From NCBI GenBank assembly GCA_964386385.1, contig CAYLRN010000005.1, forward strand, positions 1 to 64,000: a stretch of DNA of 64,000 nucleotides, given 5' to 3'. The notes under the pieces were generated by a model. The model saw nothing but the letters and a program-made list of their open reading frames with translations. It was not told where the DNA came from and did no database searches. The stretch comes from RUG572 sp964386385. Lineage in GTDB: Bacteria > Verrucomicrobiota > Kiritimatiellia > RFP12 > UBA1067. A program made the translations under genes and the position numbers. Below, one piece after another: positions 1 to 7,769 of the stretch (positions are counted from its first letter, which is position 1; every line of letters begins with the position of its first letter).

Positions 1-179
1 GATCGTCGCTCGCCGACCTCTACGACCCGCTGACGATGCCCGCCGACCTCCGCGCCGCGCACCTTGCGAACGACCGGGCGGTGCTCGCCGCATACGGCCT
101 CAGGCCCGACACGCCCGAACCCGCCATCGTCGCCCACCTCTTCAGCCTCTACGCCGAAATGGCGAAGTCCGGGCGGTAG
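1..179 (+). CDS. C-terminal end of an MmeI-like (type IIG) DNA methyltransferase, cut by the window edge
   Basis: Only the last 58 residues are visible, read from base 3 to a TAG at 177-179. They carry the stretch SLADLYDPLTMPADLRAAH followed by NDRAVLAAYG and a C-terminal LFSLYAEM helix. I recognise this as the conserved tail of class I SAM-dependent DNA methyltransferases of the MmeI/type IIG kind, where YDPLxMPxxLRxAH closes the target-recognition region. In that family methylation and cleavage are often in one chain, but the catalytic motifs lie outside this window, so activity cannot be judged. The stop is 42 bases before the next start. It is the first of several restriction-modification traces in the window. 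Confidence 0.75.
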   Translation, partial: SSLADLYDPLTMPADLRAAHLANDRAVLAAYGLRPDTPEPAIVAHLFSLYAEMAKSGR

Positions 180-209
180 GTCTCCGGAACGCCCACGTCC
201 GTTTTTTGC

Positions 210-215
210 TATAAT
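210..215 (+). promoter_or_regulatory. Extended -10 box 6 bases before an ATG (leaderless-type promoter)
   Basis: TGCTATAAT ends 6 bases before the ATG at 222. A -10 hexamer normally starts transcription 6-8 bases downstream, so the mRNA should begin at or next to the start codon. No Shine-Dalgarno sequence and no good -35 box are visible. The same arrangement recurs at several loci in the window. Confidence 0.65.
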
Positions 216-221
216 GGCGTC

Positions 222-3200
222 ATGAGCAAACGAACAATGGCGCTGGTTGCGGCCGTTCTGGGGGGCTTCGCGGCCCTGAACGGCGAGACGATTGTGGACT
301 TTTCGAAGACGCCTGGCTGGCGGCCGGATTTCGGGCGTTTCGCCGAGCCGGCCGAGCGCGCCGAACAGACGAGCATGGAGGCCGACGGTCTCCACTACTT
401 CGTCGACCGTTCGCGCGACGACGGTCGCGCCTACTGCTCGCTCGTCGCCGACGGTCCGGCCGCGATCGTCTTCACGTGGACGAACAGGCTGGTGCGCTTC
501 GTGATGAAGCGTCCGCGGCAAACTCCGCTTGGGTCCTTCATGGCTCTCAAGTTCCGCGACGCGCATGGCGAGAATCTGCAGTTCCGCCCGGTCGAAGTCC
601 AGTCGCTCGGCGAGGACGTGGGCCTCTGCTTCCGCGTCGAGGAGGGCGCGCACTCCGGCGAGACGTGGGGGACGAAGAACCTGAACGGAAAGTTCGACGG
701 TCCGCTCCGCTTCGTGGAGTTCAACTTCAACTGGACGTCGGTGCCGAAGGGCGAAGTCGTCTTCAAGCGGCTTGAGACGGTCTTCGAGCTCGTGCGCGAC
801 TGCCGGACGTTGGAGCGCGACGTTCTGCCGCTCGTCACGGGCAAGGACCGCTTCAGCTCTCCGTCCTGCGGAATCGTGGCGACGAACGACGCGCTCGCCG
901 TCACGCTTTCGCGGCAGCACGACTGGCTGCATCCGGTCGGACTTCCCCCGGGGCCCGTCCGCTGGGACGGTCCCGAGGAAATGACGCTCCGCCTCTCCTG
1001 CGCCGTTCCAGACGGCGAGGTGGAGCTTGGGCTTCGCGACGAGCGGACGAAGAAAGTCCGGAGGTTCTTCGCCCCCTGGACGTCGTCCAACGTCGTCTTC
1101 AAGACCGGACTGCCCGCGTCTTCCGCCTGCTATCTCGCGCATTTTGCGTTTAGGACGACGGCTGCGGACACGAACCGCTCGTTCGCGATTCTCGGCATGG
1201 ACGCCGTCACTCTCCGGACGAGGGCCGAGGCGTTCAAGCTGGACGTCGAGACCGGCAGCCCGCTCCATCTCGTCAACCGCCCCGAACACCGTCCCGCTGC
1301 GCTGGTGACGAACCGCGCGCTTGAGCCGCTGCCGCTGAAGGGGACGCTGCGCGTGGCGGACTTCTGGGGCGCGGGCGAGACGATTCCCATCGACCGCATG
1401 GTCGCGTCCGGCGAGACGGTGCGCGTTCCGCTTTCCGTTCCCGCGAAGTACGGCATCTACCGCGTCTCGCTCGCGCTTGCCGACGGCGACAGAACCCGCA
1501 GGGTTCTCGTCCAGTTCGCCCGCCTTCCGCAGCGCGCGGTTACGCCGCAATGGCCGAAGGGCGAATTCCGGTTCGGCGTGAACTACCACATAATGCGCTA
1601 TTCCGCGATAGACCGGTCGCTCACGCAGGACGCGATGGTGGCGATGGGGTGCAAGCTCTCGCGCAGCGACATCTTCGCGTTCGGGCAGGTATGTCCGAAG
1701 GAGGGCGTGTGCGACTGGGCCGCCTGCGAGCGCGGGCTTGAGGAACTTGAGGCGCACGGCATTTCGCTCGACGCCATCATGTACGGAACGCCGTACTGGG
1801 CGCGTCCGAAGGAGAAGCAGACGCCGGAGGCGAACAAGCTCAGGCGTCCCTACTGCTTCCCGTGCCGTCCCGGCCTCTACGAGGACTACTGCCGCAGGCT
1901 GGCTGCCCGCTACGGAACGCGGATCGCCTACTACGAAGTCGGGAACGAATGGGACCTGACGCGGCCCGAGACGCTGACAATCGACGAGGGTATCCGGATG
2001 CAGCGCGAGGCGATGCGCGGGCTCCACGCCGGCTGCGCGGACGTCGTCTGCATTCCGAACGGCTGGGCGTGTGCGCTCGATTCGCGCCATCCGGCGTTCG
2101 CGAAGGATTTCCAGCGGCGGATGATGGGCGAGGCGCAGGACGCCTACGACGTCCATCCGATCCATCTGCACGGATCGTTCCGCGACTACGCCAGGTCGCT
2201 CCGCGAGGTGTTCAAGTTCCGCGAGGAGATGGGCATAAGGCAGCCGTGGTACTCGAACGAGTCGGCGCTGACGTCCGTGAACGGCGCGGAGGACGCCGTG
2301 GCGGTCTGCGTTTGGCAGAAGATGCTCTTCGCGTGGAGCCATGGGTCTACGGACTACATATGGTACAATCTGCGCGGGACAGGGTTCGACCCGTCCGACG
2401 CCGAGCAGGGGTACGGCCTCATGACGGGCGACTTCTATCCGCGCGCGGGGATGGCCGCGTTCTCGGCGGTGTCCGACGTCTTCGGACGCCTGTCGTTCAG
2501 GGGACTTCTTGCGGACACGGAACATCGCCTTGTGGGGCGCTGGGAAGGCGCGCGCGACGGTCGCGCCGTGACGGTCCTGGCCGGATGGGACCTTGCGGCG
2601 CAGACGCCGTGTCCGGTCCGCGTTGCGACTGACGCGAAGCGCGTCTGGACGTGCGACCTGATGGGCAACCGGACGGCGGCGCCCGTCGTCGGCGGGCAGG
2701 TGGTCTTCAGCGTCTCGTCCGAGCCGTCCGCCCTCGTCTTCGAAGAGGCGGCGCGCGTGGAGCCGAATGCCGCCGACGTCGCAACGGCGGTCGTGCTGCG
2801 CCTGCCCGACGTCGCCGTCCCCGCCGGCGGCTTCCCCGAAGCGCCGCAGATCGTCCTTGACCGGTTCAGTCAGATGGTGGAACTGTTCCAGGCGGATCCG
2901 GCGAACGCAGGCAGGACGTGGAAGGGCGCGGCGGACGTTTCCGCCAGGGCCTGGTTTGCATTTGCGGACGGCGAGCTGAAGGTGCGCGTGGCGGTTGAGG
3001 ACGACGTGGCGGCAGACGGCGATACGGTGGTTTTCGTTGGGAAGCTGCCGGGCGGGAAGGCCGTCAGACAGAGCCTCCGGCGCACGTCGCGAGACGGAAC
3101 GGCGACGGTCTACGAGGGCGGGCTGAAGGCGTCCGCGTTCGGCGGAGGCGATTTTGCCGGCCTTCGCGGCGGGCTTCTTGTGTACGACGACGACGGCATG

Positions 3201-3290
3201 GGCGTTGACGGCTGGATGGAGTCCGCTTCCGGCCTTGGCGACGCCAGCGCCGTTCCCGCGCTGCCGAAGTTCGTCTTCCCGTCTCCGTGA
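222..3290 (+). CDS. Secreted clan GH-A glycoside hydrolase (GH39-like) with C-terminal carbohydrate-binding-like domain
   Basis: The 1022-residue product opens with a signal peptide (about residues 1-21: Lys/Arg, hydrophobic core ALVAAVLGGFAAL, then NGE). The first 430 residues look like beta-sandwich modules. A TIM-barrel domain starts near GVNYHIMRYS (about 450) and contains YEVGNEWD with the presumed acid/base Glu576, and WYSNESA with the presumed nucleophile Glu680. This spacing and the NE/NES motifs fit retaining clan GH-A enzymes such as GH39 or GH5-like beta-glycosidases; the exact family and substrate are not clear. The last 180 residues resemble a CBM9-like module. Expected location is periplasm or cell surface. 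The ATG was chosen because it directly follows a -10 box; there is no ribosome-binding site. Transcribed alone. Confidence 0.75.
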   Translation: MSKRTMALVAAVLGGFAALNGETIVDFSKTPGWRPDFGRFAEPAERAEQTSMEADGLHYFVDRSRDDGRAYCSLVADGPAAIVFTWTNRLVRFVMKRPRQTPLGSFMALKFRDAHGENLQFRPVEVQSLGEDVGLCFRVEEGAHSGETWGTKNLNGKFDGPLRFVEFNFNWTSVPKGEVVFKRLETVFELVRDCRTLERDVLPLVTGKDRFSSPSCGIVATNDALAVTLSRQHDWLHPVGLPPGPVRWDGPEEMTLRLSCAVPDGEVELGLRDERTKKVRRFFAPWTSSNVVFKTGLPASSACYLAHFAFRTTAADTNRSFAILGMDAVTLRTRAEAFKLDVETGSPLHLVNRPEHRPAALVTNRALEPLPLKGTLRVADFWGAGETIPIDRMVASGETVRVPLSVPAKYGIYRVSLALADGDRTRRVLVQFARLPQRAVTPQWPKGEFRFGVNYHIMRYSAIDRSLTQDAMVAMGCKLSRSDIFAFGQVCPKEGVCDWAACERGLEELEAHGISLDAIMYGTPYWARPKEKQTPEANKLRRPYCFPCRPGLYEDYCRRLAARYGTRIAYYEVGNEWDLTRPETLTIDEGIRMQREAMRGLHAGCADVVCIPNGWACALDSRHPAFAKDFQRRMMGEAQDAYDVHPIHLHGSFRDYARSLREVFKFREEMGIRQPWYSNESALTSVNGAEDAVAVCVWQKMLFAWSHGSTDYIWYNLRGTGFDPSDAEQGYGLMTGDFYPRAGMAAFSAVSDVFGRLSFRGLLADTEHRLVGRWEGARDGRAVTVLAGWDLAAQTPCPVRVATDAKRVWTCDLMGNRTAAPVVGGQVVFSVSSEPSALVFEEAARVEPNAADVATAVVLRLPDVAVPAGGFPEAPQIVLDRFSQMVELFQADPANAGRTWKGAADVSARAWFAFADGELKVRVAVEDDVAADGDTVVFVGKLPGGKAVRQSLRRTSRDGTATVYEGGLKASAFGGGDFAGLRGGLLVYDDDGMGVDGWMESASGLGDASAVPALPKFVFPSP

Positions 3291-3313
3291 CCGAGGTTTT
3301 TGTCTCCTGCGGA

Positions 3314-3392
3314 CGCCGGACGGATGCAAAACATAACCGCTTAACCGCTTAATGGTACAACGCCGGACGGATGCAAAACATAACCGCTTAAC
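3314..3392 (+). repeat. 32-bp exact direct repeat (two copies) upstream of the AAA-ATPase gene
   Basis: Bases 3314-3345 and 3361-3392 are identical over 32 bases, starting CGCCGGACGGATGC and ending with CCGCTTAAC, with a period of 47. Each copy runs on into a CTTAATGGTA segment; only in the second copy does this become the TATACT box used by the next gene. The first looks like a decayed duplicate of the promoter region. Confidence 0.85.
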
Positions 3393-3410
3393 TACTTAAC
3401 CACTTAATGG

Positions 3411-3416
3411 TATACT
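3411..3416 (+). promoter_or_regulatory. Extended -10 box (TGGTATACT), leaderless-type
   Basis: TATACT ends 7 bases before the ATG at 3424; the spacer is GGCGGGC. TG precedes it in extended -10 position. There is no Shine-Dalgarno sequence in between. Confidence 0.65.
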
Positions 3417-3423
3417 GGCGGGC

Positions 3424-5193
3424 ATGGAAGAACACGAGCCCAAGAGAATAGCGTACGGCGTCATAAACTACGCCGAACTCGTCCGCGAATGCCACTTCGT
3501 GGACAACACCGCGCACCTCCGCGCGCTCGAGCGCGTGAAGACGCCCATCTTCCTGCGCCCGAAGCGCTTCGGCAAGTCGCTCTGGTGCTCCATGCTCGGC
3601 TACTACTACGACGTGAAGGAGAAGGGCAGCTTCGCGGAACTGTTCGGCAATACGGACATCGGCCGGCGACCCACGCCGCTTGCGAACTCGTTCCTCGTGA
3701 TCAAGTTCGACTTCTCCGTCATCACCGTCGGGACGCTTGCGGAGATTGAGCGGAACTTCTTCACGCACGTGAAGGGCTGTGTCGCGAACTTCGCGGCGCA
3801 CTACCGCGACCTGGCGGACTGGTCGTCCGCGCTGGCGATGACAGACGCTGCCGCGATGGTGGAGGAGGTCCGCAACGTCGTCGCCCGCAACGGTCTCCCG
3901 CCGCTGTACGCGATCGTGGACGAGTACGACAACTTCACGAACGAACTGGTGGTGTCCGGACGCGACGCGGACTACGACGCCGTGTGCGGACACGACGGCG
4001 GGGCGGTGCGCGAATCGTTCTTCAAGGCGTTCTTCAAGTCGTTCAAGGCGGGGCTCGCCGACGGCACGGTCGGGCGCACGTACTTCACGGGCGTGCTGCC
4101 CATCACGCTCGACGACCTGTCCAGCGGCTTCAACGTCGGCACGGTCGTGAGCCTCGACGCGGACAAGCTGGGCATGGTCGGGTTCACGCAGAGGCAGGTC
4201 GAGCGCTACGTGGACGAAGTGTTCGCGGACTTCGGGTTCGACCCTGCGATGAAGCCCACCGTCCTCTCCGACATGAAGGCGTTCTACGACGGCTACCATT
4301 TCATCCCCGACTCCGAGCCGCTCTACAACGCCACGGTCTGCAACTGGTATCTCCACTGCCTCGAGGCGAACGGAGGCCGGATTCCCGAGTGCGCCCTTGA
4401 CGCGAACCTGCGCACGGACGTCGGCTGGGTCCGCCGTCTCGGCGGGTCGAACGACAGGGTACGCGACCGCATCCGCGCCTACGTCGAGCGCGGCGAGGGC
4501 GAGCGGGTGGACGTGAACGGCCTCTCCGCGAAGTTCGGGCGCATAAAGTTCTTCTCGAAGGAGTTCTTCCCGTACGCGCTCTACTACCTTGGGCTTCTCA
4601 CGTTCGAGAACAGGTTCAGGATGCAGATTCCGAACCTCATGGTCCGGAACATGTTCGTGGACTACTACGACGAGCTGACGCAGGTGTCCAACGGCGCGGA
4701 GGCGAGCCGCCACTTCCTCGCCGCCGCCGAGTCGCTCGCCCTTGGCGACGGAACGTGGAAGGGGCTCTTCGCCGCGTTCTGGGAGCACTACGTCAAGGCG
4801 CGCATCCCGGCGCAGGCGTTCGACCAGATGAACGAGAACTTCTTTAGGACCACGTTCACCTCCCGCGCCTGGGACGCGCTCTGCCCGTTCTACTCGTTCG
4901 AGACGGAGTACAACACGCCCGCCGGCCGCGTGGACTTCCTCGCGACGCCGAAGCCGGGCTACCCGAAGCCCGCGATGCTGATCGAGTTCAAGTACTTCAC
5001 GAACGCGGAGACCGACCGCGTCCATGCGCTGGAGCGCACCGTCCCGGACGGGGAGACTGCCGCGCAGGCCCGCCGCTACCGCGAATCGCTGAAGTCCCGC
5101 CTGACGTGGGTTTCGTCCGTCAGGACCGCCGTGGTCGAGGTCTGCGGCTCCCGCGGCTGGAACTGGTTCGACGTGGAATGCGCGGGAGATTGA
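3424..5193 (+). CDS. AAA-ATPase-like protein with C-terminal PD-(D/E)XK nuclease domain
   Basis: A 589-residue cytoplasmic protein of the type often expanded in gut bacteria: an N-terminal AAA-ATPase-like domain (PF09820 type) plus a C-terminal PD-(D/E)XK nuclease domain (PF08011 type). Visible motifs are the P-loop variant RPKRFGKS at 45-52, a Walker B-like YAIVDEYDNF with Asp166/Glu167, a TYFTGVLP strand, and at the C-terminus VDF with Asp504 followed by IEFKYF with Glu521 and Lys523, the D...ExK of the nuclease fold. All key residues are present, so the gene looks intact. Its cellular role is not established; links to mobile elements or defence are guesses. It stands alone, is preceded by a duplicated promoter region, and is flanked by short inverted repeats. 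Two related but damaged genes occur on the minus strand near 30.2-31.4 and 41.5-42.0 kb. Confidence 0.85.
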   Translation: MEEHEPKRIAYGVINYAELVRECHFVDNTAHLRALERVKTPIFLRPKRFGKSLWCSMLGYYYDVKEKGSFAELFGNTDIGRRPTPLANSFLVIKFDFSVITVGTLAEIERNFFTHVKGCVANFAAHYRDLADWSSALAMTDAAAMVEEVRNVVARNGLPPLYAIVDEYDNFTNELVVSGRDADYDAVCGHDGGAVRESFFKAFFKSFKAGLADGTVGRTYFTGVLPITLDDLSSGFNVGTVVSLDADKLGMVGFTQRQVERYVDEVFADFGFDPAMKPTVLSDMKAFYDGYHFIPDSEPLYNATVCNWYLHCLEANGGRIPECALDANLRTDVGWVRRLGGSNDRVRDRIRAYVERGEGERVDVNGLSAKFGRIKFFSKEFFPYALYYLGLLTFENRFRMQIPNLMVRNMFVDYYDELTQVSNGAEASRHFLAAAESLALGDGTWKGLFAAFWEHYVKARIPAQAFDQMNENFFRTTFTSRAWDALCPFYSFETEYNTPAGRVDFLATPKPGYPKPAMLIEFKYFTNAETDRVHALERTVPDGETAAQARRYRESLKSRLTWVSSVRTAVVEVCGSRGWNWFDVECAGD

Positions 5194-5469
5194 GTGGTTA
5201 AGTTCGCGGCGCGATGGGACGTCGTGCCCTGGTGAATTGCAGGCGAAATGGCTCGCCTCGCCGAAGATTCCCGCGATGCACTTCGGCAGCGTTCCGGACT
5301 GTCTCGTTCTCTCTCCTTTTCCTCGTGGACGTCCTGCGCTCCGCCCCGCGCGTCCCCGTCGGCGGCCGCGCTTTTCCCCAATCGTCCGTTTGGGCGGGTG
5401 CGGGAAACGGCGGGTCCGATTTTTGGTATAATGTCCGTCACATGCCGTGACGACGGCGGAAAGACAAGC
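5194..5469. other. Intergenic region before nadA
   Basis: The 276 bases hold the second inverted-repeat arm at their left end and a -10 box near the right end. The open frame that runs through them upstream of nadA has atypical Ser/Arg-rich composition and no recognisable domain, so I take it as non-coding. Confidence 0.5.
5427..5432 (+). promoter_or_regulatory. Extended -10 box (TGGTATAAT) of nadA
   Basis: TATAAT preceded by TTTTTGG. Here transcription would start near 5439, giving a leader of about 30 bases before the chosen nadA start. An in-frame ATG at 5431 overlaps the -10 box itself and cannot lie in this transcript. Confidence 0.6.
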
Positions 5470-6360
5470 ATGGTAGAAGAGATTCTCGAACTCAGGAAAA
5501 AGCGGAACGCGGTGATTCTGGCGCACAACTACCAGAACGCCGACGTGCAGGAAATCGCCGACTTCACGGGCGACTCGCTGGAGCTTGCCCGGAAGGCGGC
5601 GACGGTCGAGGCCGGCGTGATAGTCTTCTGCGGCGTCTATTTCATGGCGGAGACGGCGGCGATCCTCAACCCGTCGAAGACGGTTCTGATTCCCGACGCC
5701 GGCGCGGGGTGTCCGATGGCGGACATGATAACGGCCGAGCAGCTTCGCGCCCTCAAGGCGAAGCATCCGGGCGCGCTCGCCGTGTGCTACGTCAACTCCA
5801 CCGCCGAGGTCAAGGCCGAGTGCGACATGTGCGTGACGTCGGGCAACGCGGAGCGGGTGATGGCGACGTTTCCGAAGGACCGGGAGATTCTCTTCGTCCC
5901 CGACCGGCATCTTGGCGGCTACGTCTCCGAAAGGCTCGGCGCGGAGTACGTTCTCTGGCCGGGGTTCTGCCCCACCCACGCCGCACTCGCGGTTGAACAG
6001 GTCGAGGCCGCGCGTACGGCGCATCCGGGAGCGCCGGTGATGGTGCATCCGGAATGCCCCAAGGCCGTGCGCGACGCGGCGGACTTCTGCCTTTCGACCG
6101 GCGGAATGTGCGCCCACGCGAAGTCCGCGCCTGAAAGGGAGTTCATCGTGGGGACGGAAATCGGCATTCTCCACCGCCTCCGCGAGGAGAACCCCGGCAA
6201 GGCGTTCCACCCGGTGGCGTCGCTCGTCTGCCCCAACATGAAGAAGACGACGCTTGAAAAGGTGCGCGACTGCCTTCGCGACATGTCGCCGGCGGTCACG
6301 GTGCCGGAGGACGTGGCGCTTCGCGCCCGCCGCGCCATAGAGGCGATGCTGAAGATATAG
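5470..6360 (+). CDS. nadA: Quinolinate synthase
   Basis: NadA condenses iminoaspartate with dihydroxyacetone phosphate to quinolinate in de novo NAD synthesis, using a [4Fe-4S] cluster. The 296-residue product has the three cluster cysteines in their usual settings: AGCPMAD (Cys81), GFCPTH (Cys167) and VCPNMKKT (Cys254), matching the spacing of the short, Thermotoga-like NadA. Other family landmarks are LAHNYQ, FTGDSLELA, HPECP and the C-terminal VPEDVALRAR. I start at the ATG of MVEEILEL because it has a GGAAAG ribosome site and lies downstream of the promoter; the longer frame is not part of the expected mRNA. No nadB or nadC is next to it. The protein is cytoplasmic and oxygen-sensitive by family. 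Confidence 0.95.
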   Translation: MVEEILELRKKRNAVILAHNYQNADVQEIADFTGDSLELARKAATVEAGVIVFCGVYFMAETAAILNPSKTVLIPDAGAGCPMADMITAEQLRALKAKHPGALAVCYVNSTAEVKAECDMCVTSGNAERVMATFPKDREILFVPDRHLGGYVSERLGAEYVLWPGFCPTHAALAVEQVEAARTAHPGAPVMVHPECPKAVRDAADFCLSTGGMCAHAKSAPEREFIVGTEIGILHRLREENPGKAFHPVASLVCPNMKKTTLEKVRDCLRDMSPAVTVPEDVALRARRAIEAMLKI

Positions 6361-6419
6361 CGTGGGGCTTTTTCCGCTGCCAATCTTGTGACACGTTCTC
6401 CCATCAAAGAGGAAACAAA

Positions 6420-7754
6420 ATGAAAAAGACGATTGTTCTTGCGTTTGTGCTTGCCATGCTGTCGTCCGTCTGGGCGGCGCCGTCGTACAAGGGTCCGGTG
6501 CCCGCGGAGGAAGTCCACGTCCGCGATGGCGTGGGGAACTTTCTTGCGAAGGTGGCGAACGAGAAGAGGGAAATCGTAGTCGCGTATCTCGGCGGCTCGA
6601 TCACCGCCATGAACGGCTGGCGCAATCTCACGACGGACTATCTGCGCAAGACGTATCCGAACGCGAAGTTCAAGGAAATCCATGCCGCCATTGGCGGAAC
6701 GGGGTCCGACCTTGGCGTCTTCCGTCTAGGGCACGACGTCCTGCGGCACAATCCGGATCTTCTCTTCGTCGAGTTCGCGACGAACGACGGCGGCGCCGCG
6801 CCGGAGGCGATATGGCGCTCGATGGAGGGCATCGTCCGCCAGACGTGGCGCAAGGACCCGACGACCGACATCGTCTTCACCTACACGATAACCGCGTCGA
6901 TGATGGGCGACTACGGCGCCGGGAAGTGTCCGCGCGCGGCCAGCGCGATGGAGCAGCTGGCGGACCACTACGGCATCCCGTCGATCGGCTTCGGCCCGCG
7001 CGTCGCGGCCGAGGTCAAGGCGGGACGCCTCGTGATGAGCATGAGGGACGCCGAGAAGGCGACCGCCGTCCCCGTGGAGACGCCGGAGCGCGACAAGGCC
7101 ATTTCCGCCGCGCTTGCGAAGGAGGGCAAAATCCTCTTCGCGACCGACGGAGTCCATCCGGCAATGCCCGGCCACGCTTTCTACCTGAAGTCGATAGAAA
7201 ACGGCTTCACGTGCATGAAGGGCTCCAAGCCGGTCGCCCACGCCGCGAAGCTGGCAAAGCCGTTCGTCGCGGACAATTTCGAGAACGCCAAGATGGTCGA
7301 AATCGTCCCCTCCATGCTCTCCGGCAACTGGCAGACGTTGACGAAGGACGACGGCAAGTTCCGTTCGTTCTCCGGACGCATGGGCTCGATGTGGCATTCC
7401 GGCGAGCCGGGCGCCACGCTGAAGTTCAAGTTCAAGGGCACGTGCTGCAAGATCTACGACCTGCTGGGCCCCGACGGCGGACAGGTCTGGATCACGGTCG
7501 ACGGCAGGCGCGGCGCGAAGCCCGTCCCGCGCTTCGACAGCTACTGCACGTACTGGCGCATCGCCACGCTCCACGTCTTCCAGGGCGCGGACGGCGTCCA
7601 CGAAGTGGAGGTCAAGATCGACTCCGAGCAGCCCTCCCGCCAGAGCGTCGCCTTTCGCCTCAAGAATCCGCAGAAGGAACTCGCCGGGCCGAAGTACCAG
7701 GGCACGAAGCTCTGGCCGGCGAAGATCATGCTCATCGGCGACATCGTGCAGTAA
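6420..7754 (+). CDS. Secreted SGNH/GDSL-type esterase with C-terminal beta-sandwich
   Basis: The 444-residue product has a clean signal peptide ending at WAA-APSY. The SGNH hydrolase blocks are visible in order: GGSIT with the nucleophile Ser60, the Gly in IGGTGSD, EFATND with Asn122, and TDGVHP with Asp243 and His246. This fold removes acetyl or other acyl groups from carbohydrates. Residues from about 290 to the end form a second, beta-rich domain that may bind the substrate. A start with AAGAGG upstream supports the ATG. It is followed after 15 bases by tex, but a functional link is unlikely. Best reading: a polysaccharide deacetylase-like helper for the secreted hydrolases encoded nearby; substrate unknown. 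Confidence 0.8.
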   Translation: MKKTIVLAFVLAMLSSVWAAPSYKGPVPAEEVHVRDGVGNFLAKVANEKREIVVAYLGGSITAMNGWRNLTTDYLRKTYPNAKFKEIHAAIGGTGSDLGVFRLGHDVLRHNPDLLFVEFATNDGGAAPEAIWRSMEGIVRQTWRKDPTTDIVFTYTITASMMGDYGAGKCPRAASAMEQLADHYGIPSIGFGPRVAAEVKAGRLVMSMRDAEKATAVPVETPERDKAISAALAKEGKILFATDGVHPAMPGHAFYLKSIENGFTCMKGSKPVAHAAKLAKPFVADNFENAKMVEIVPSMLSGNWQTLTKDDGKFRSFSGRMGSMWHSGEPGATLKFKFKGTCCKIYDLLGPDGGQVWITVDGRRGAKPVPRFDSYCTYWRIATLHVFQGADGVHEVEVKIDSEQPSRQSVAFRLKNPQKELAGPKYQGTKLWPAKIMLIGDIVQ

Positions 7755-7769
7755 TCGGAAAAGGCAAGA

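Larger units (their letters stand above)
3394..5203. repeat. 14-bp inverted repeats flanking the AAA-ATPase gene
   Basis: ACTTAACCACTTAA at 3394-3407 is matched, in inverted orientation with one mismatch, by bases 5190-5203, which overlap the gene's stop codon. A third copy of the core (ACTTAACCACTTGA) lies at 45728-45741 in another intergenic region. The pair exactly brackets the gene and its promoter. No transposase is present. Confidence 0.6.

Noticed and set aside
5248..5469. N-terminal extension of nadA by up to 74 codons
   Set aside because: It runs through the -10 box and has Ser/Arg-rich composition; the cysteine numbering fits the start at 5470.
3388..6210. 940-codon open frame on the minus strand
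   Set aside because: It lies antisense to the AAA-ATPase and nadA genes, whose motifs are clear. High GC at third codon positions leaves few stops in the opposite strand; its composition is Arg/His/Val-rich with no domain.
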